From Verrucomicrobiota bacterium (lineage in GTDB: Bacteria; Verrucomicrobiota; Verrucomicrobiia; Verrucomicrobiales; DEV007): a stretch of 64,000 nt of DNA. Made by a program: the position numbers and the translations under genes. The stretch lies in assembly GCA_018970725.1 (NCBI GenBank), contig JAGWVU010000011.1, forward strand, positions 1-64,000, given 5' to 3'. Of the stretch, positions 61,885-64,000 are shown piece after piece. The first letter of the stretch is position 1; every line of letters starts with the position of its first letter. The notes under the pieces are model-generated. The model saw only the letters and a list, made by a program, of their open reading frames with translations. It searched no databases and was not told where the DNA came from.

Positions 61885-64000
61885 TCAATCATTCGCTTCC
61901 GGCTTCGGAGCCGGTTTGTTGTCTTCCTCACCGGGACCTTGCGGCGTCGGCGCGGGGCCGTTCCCTGTGCCCGGCTTCTCCAGTTTCCCCTGAAAGTAAT
62001 CCCGGTAGATCAGGTAGTCCGGATTCTTGAAAATGCTTCCGTTGGCGAAATCCCGTTCGAACTTGAGGAAGGAAGCGTCACCGGAATCACTGTAGGGCCA
62101 AACATCGGAGGCATCGTTGGCCCCGCGTTGCGCATCGTCGACCTCGATGTGATGCCCGGCCCCGTTGCTCCGGCCCCACCCCACGCCGACCCCCGGTTTC
62201 TCGAAATCCCGCGCTGCAGCCACCGCCGCACAGGCGAGGATGTCGTAGGTCTGCTTCTTGCCTGCCTCACCCTCGAGCCGGTCCCCCATCCCTCCGGGCT
62301 TGTCACTGATCACGAAGTCGATGGCATCGCCGAGATCTTTATTCTGACCGTGGTTGGGGCTGCTACTGACCCCCCAGCGATTTCCCGAGGTGAGGTAGAA
62401 GAAAAAGCCTCTCTCGGCCGCCGCCTGCGCCGCCGCGCTCGCCGCATAGAGTGTGCCGGCCCGCATGGTATCCCGTTGCTCGCCTGTCCGACCGATGCCC
62501 AAGGCGAAGTTCTTCCTCTCGATGACGGCCGGGTGAATCTCTCCGGACTTCCAGATGGGATGCCGCGGGCCAACCACTTCGGTCCGGTAGTAGGAACGTT
62601 CCTTCCCGCTGGATACATCCTCCTGCAAGTAACTGACCGGTGGGAAACTTCCTGAGGTCATCTCCTTCAGGCCGCTCTCCCAGAGTTTCGCCTCCTCGGA
62701 CCGCCGGGTTTGCAACCCGTTTGGACCGCTCGTGTTGGGCCAATACTTCCTTTGCTCCTCGAACAGAGGCGGGATGGCGGCCCAGTTCCGCCTGCGGATC
62801 GCTTCCTTGATCAACCACAGCTCCCGCCTCTTCCCCTCCGGCTCCACCTTGGTCCCCCGGTTGAACGCGTTCCCAATCAGGGCTCCATTGCAATCCGGCG
62901 GCAGTTCCCCGCGCCCCAGCACATAGGCGTCCGCCGCAATTCGCGACCAATGCGGCAGGGTCGACTTCTCAAAGACCATTTGGGCCGTTTCCCAAGGGAT
63001 GAAGACTTCGCTCTTGATGCCCCTCGCAAGCGGAGCGGCATCCTCCCCGGTGACTCCCTGAACCCGCATCAAGGCAGCCATCTCCTTGGCCCCCAGCACG
63101 CCAGCCCAATCCTGCTGAATCTGGTCCTTGGACATGTAACCCAAATCATACCCAAACCCGATAGTCACCCCGGAAGAATAACCAGGCCACTGCGGCCGCT
63201 GATACATCTTCTGGTAGTAGAGCCGGCCCCCCGTCTCAAAGTGGACGATGTGTTCCACCGCTTTCTTGGAAACCCGCAAAGGCCGGACATTCACGTAATC
63301 CAGATCCACGGCGTTCGGCTTGGTGCCCTCTTCCGGAACGGGGACGATCGGTGCGGTCTCTTCCGGTGGCGCCGGCTTCTCCGGTGCGGGTGGCACCACC
63401 GGTTCCGTCGGGGGCAGCGGTGGCTTCGGCGGGGCGGGCTCGAGCGGAATTGTATCCACCAGGATTTGTTCCAAAATCTTGAGGGTTTCCGTGCGGTTGC
63501 GGGTCACCGCCACCGCGGCCCAATGCCGCTCGGGGCCATCGTGCCGGGCTTCCTCAAAGGCTTTCCGGTACTGCAACCAAGCCAACTGGGCGGTGCGGAT
63601 GTGCACGATCCGGTCCTCGGCCCGGGGACGGTCCACCGCGAGATCACGCAGCTTGTCGTAAACCTCCGTCAACCCGGCGTCCGCGGTCGCCACGTCCGCT
63701 TCCGTCGCCACCAGGGGCTCGGAGCGGGACTTGAGGAGGGCTTCGAGGATGACCGTGCGCTGATCCAACATCTTGGCCACGCTCTCCTCATAGCCGGGCC
63801 CGCGGATTTGACGCGCCTCTTCCGTTGCCTCCAGAACATACAGATCCCAGTATTTCTGGATGTCGGCGAACGCCGGTGCGAGTTCTTCCGGCAGAACTTT
63901 CCCAACCCTTTCCAAGGTGGCGGTGAGGCGCTCCCGGGATTTTTCCAAGGGCGTCGGCGGCGCCGGAGGAACGGGCACCGCGGGAGGAGCTTCAGGCAGA
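61885..64000 (-). CDS. Multidomain peptidoglycan hydrolase: LprI-like repeats, pesticin-type muramidase, M15-like peptidase (5' partial)
   Basis: The gene runs off the window; ~704 residues are visible. Numbering from the GTG at 63978. Two LprI/DUF1311-like repeats come first (IQKYWDLYVLEATEEARQI; IRTAQLAWLQYRKAFEEARH), then a Pro-rich linker. Next is a lysozyme-like domain with Glu248 (FETGGRLYYQKMY), Thr272 and Asp278 (GVTIGFGYDLGYM), matching the Glu-x23-Thr-x5-Asp spacing of pesticin. After ~250 residues comes a D-Ala-D-Ala peptidase/M15-like domain: His543 (SSPNHGQNKDLGDAIDF) and GHHIEVDD near 608. A Pro-rich acidic tail ends it. It should attack cell-wall glycan and peptide. Own wall, prey or rivals cannot be decided; the signal peptide lies outside the window. 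Confidence 0.78.
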   Translation of the reverse strand, partial: LPEAPPAVPVPPAPPTPLEKSRERLTATLERVGKVLPEELAPAFADIQKYWDLYVLEATEEARQIRGPGYEESVAKMLDQRTVILEALLKSRSEPLVATEADVATADAGLTEVYDKLRDLAVDRPRAEDRIVHIRTAQLAWLQYRKAFEEARHDGPERHWAAVAVTRNRTETLKILEQILVDTIPLEPAPPKPPLPPTEPVVPPAPEKPAPPEETAPIVPVPEEGTKPNAVDLDYVNVRPLRVSKKAVEHIVHFETGGRLYYQKMYQRPQWPGYSSGVTIGFGYDLGYMSKDQIQQDWAGVLGAKEMAALMRVQGVTGEDAAPLARGIKSEVFIPWETAQMVFEKSTLPHWSRIAADAYVLGRGELPPDCNGALIGNAFNRGTKVEPEGKRRELWLIKEAIRRRNWAAIPPLFEEQRKYWPNTSGPNGLQTRRSEEAKLWESGLKEMTSGSFPPVSYLQEDVSSGKERSYYRTEVVGPRHPIWKSGEIHPAVIERKNFALGIGRTGEQRDTMRAGTLYAASAAAQAAAERGFFFYLTSGNRWGVSSSPNHGQNKDLGDAIDFVISDKPGGMGDRLEGEAGKKQTYDILACAAVAAARDFEKPGVGVGWGRSNGAGHHIEVDDAQRGANDASDVWPYSDSGDASFLKFERDFANGSIFKNPDYLIYRDYFQGKLEKPGTGNGPAPTPQGPGEEDNKPAPKPEAND

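Noticed and set aside
1-64000. tRNA genes, rRNA genes and CRISPR arrays
   Set aside because: I looked for T-loop GTTCGA-type motifs, rRNA conserved blocks and regularly spaced repeats on both strands and saw none.

Overview
The window looks like a chromosomal stretch of a high-GC member of the Verrucomicrobiota (PVC superphylum). The evidence is a set of families that cluster in that phylum: secreted DUF1592, DUF1552, DUF1549/DUF1553 and DUF1501 proteins, a HEAT/CxxCH cytochrome, DUF1080-like and LamG-like exported proteins, Gfo/Idh/MocA and TIM-barrel sugar genes. These sit among ordinary Gram-negative housekeeping genes (lpxK, tatC, nuoA, ruvA, thrB, rph, argH, miaB, rplM-rpsI, rpsR, rpmG, rpmB). 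I cannot place it below phylum. I see no tRNA, rRNA or CRISPR array.

0-13.7 kb is accessory carbohydrate and redox territory. A sugar-catabolic run (cytochrome, SDR, sugar isomerase-like, Gfo/Idh/MocA) is followed by a DUF4143 ATPase, a DUF1080-like protein and an AraC regulator facing a DUF1592-DUF1552-sulfatase-FAD oxidoreductase series. A REP-associated tyrosine transposase with mirror-image REP palindromes sits between the DUF1592 and DUF1552 genes. The last two genes of the series are broken by internal deletions, and a fragment of an outer-membrane protein gene abuts them.

13.8-23.5 kb holds miaB, a membrane protein and a GT9 glycosyltransferase. Then comes a 160-bp inverted-repeat element and an iron module: two Fur-like operators, a Cys-rich BFD ferredoxin and a convergent bacterioferritin with an altered ferroxidase site. 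An orphan VirD4-like ATPase follows. A six-gene minus-strand run (dksA-like, rpmG, rpsR, folE2, pyruvyl transferase-like, hydrolase) closes the region. 23.5-26.3 kb is sparse, with two gene-poor stretches around one LamG-like protein.

26.3-49.7 kb is mostly core: a fabZ-like dehydratase, a tatC fused to a His-rich linker and helix-hairpin-helix, NUDIX-argH-fur, an M23 peptidase, a paired coiled-coil membrane-protein/lipoprotein cluster, a large unknown membrane protein, a PQQ-propeller and M60 metallopeptidase pair, rplM-rpsI with a clear promoter and terminator, a lone nuoA, ruvA, rpmB, rph, thrB and lpxK.

49.7-64 kb is again exported and envelope functions. It has DUF1549-DUF1501-amidohydrolase; a caspase-like DUF6345 protein and a propeptide-like partner behind an operator-bearing promoter; GT2, methyltransferase and GT39 genes; and, running off the end, a large protein with two LprI-like repeats, a pesticin-type muramidase-like domain and an M15-like peptidase domain. 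The most unusual items are that last protein, the DUF6345 pair, the altered bacterioferritin, the TatC fusion and the REP/transposase insertion next to the deletion-scarred genes.
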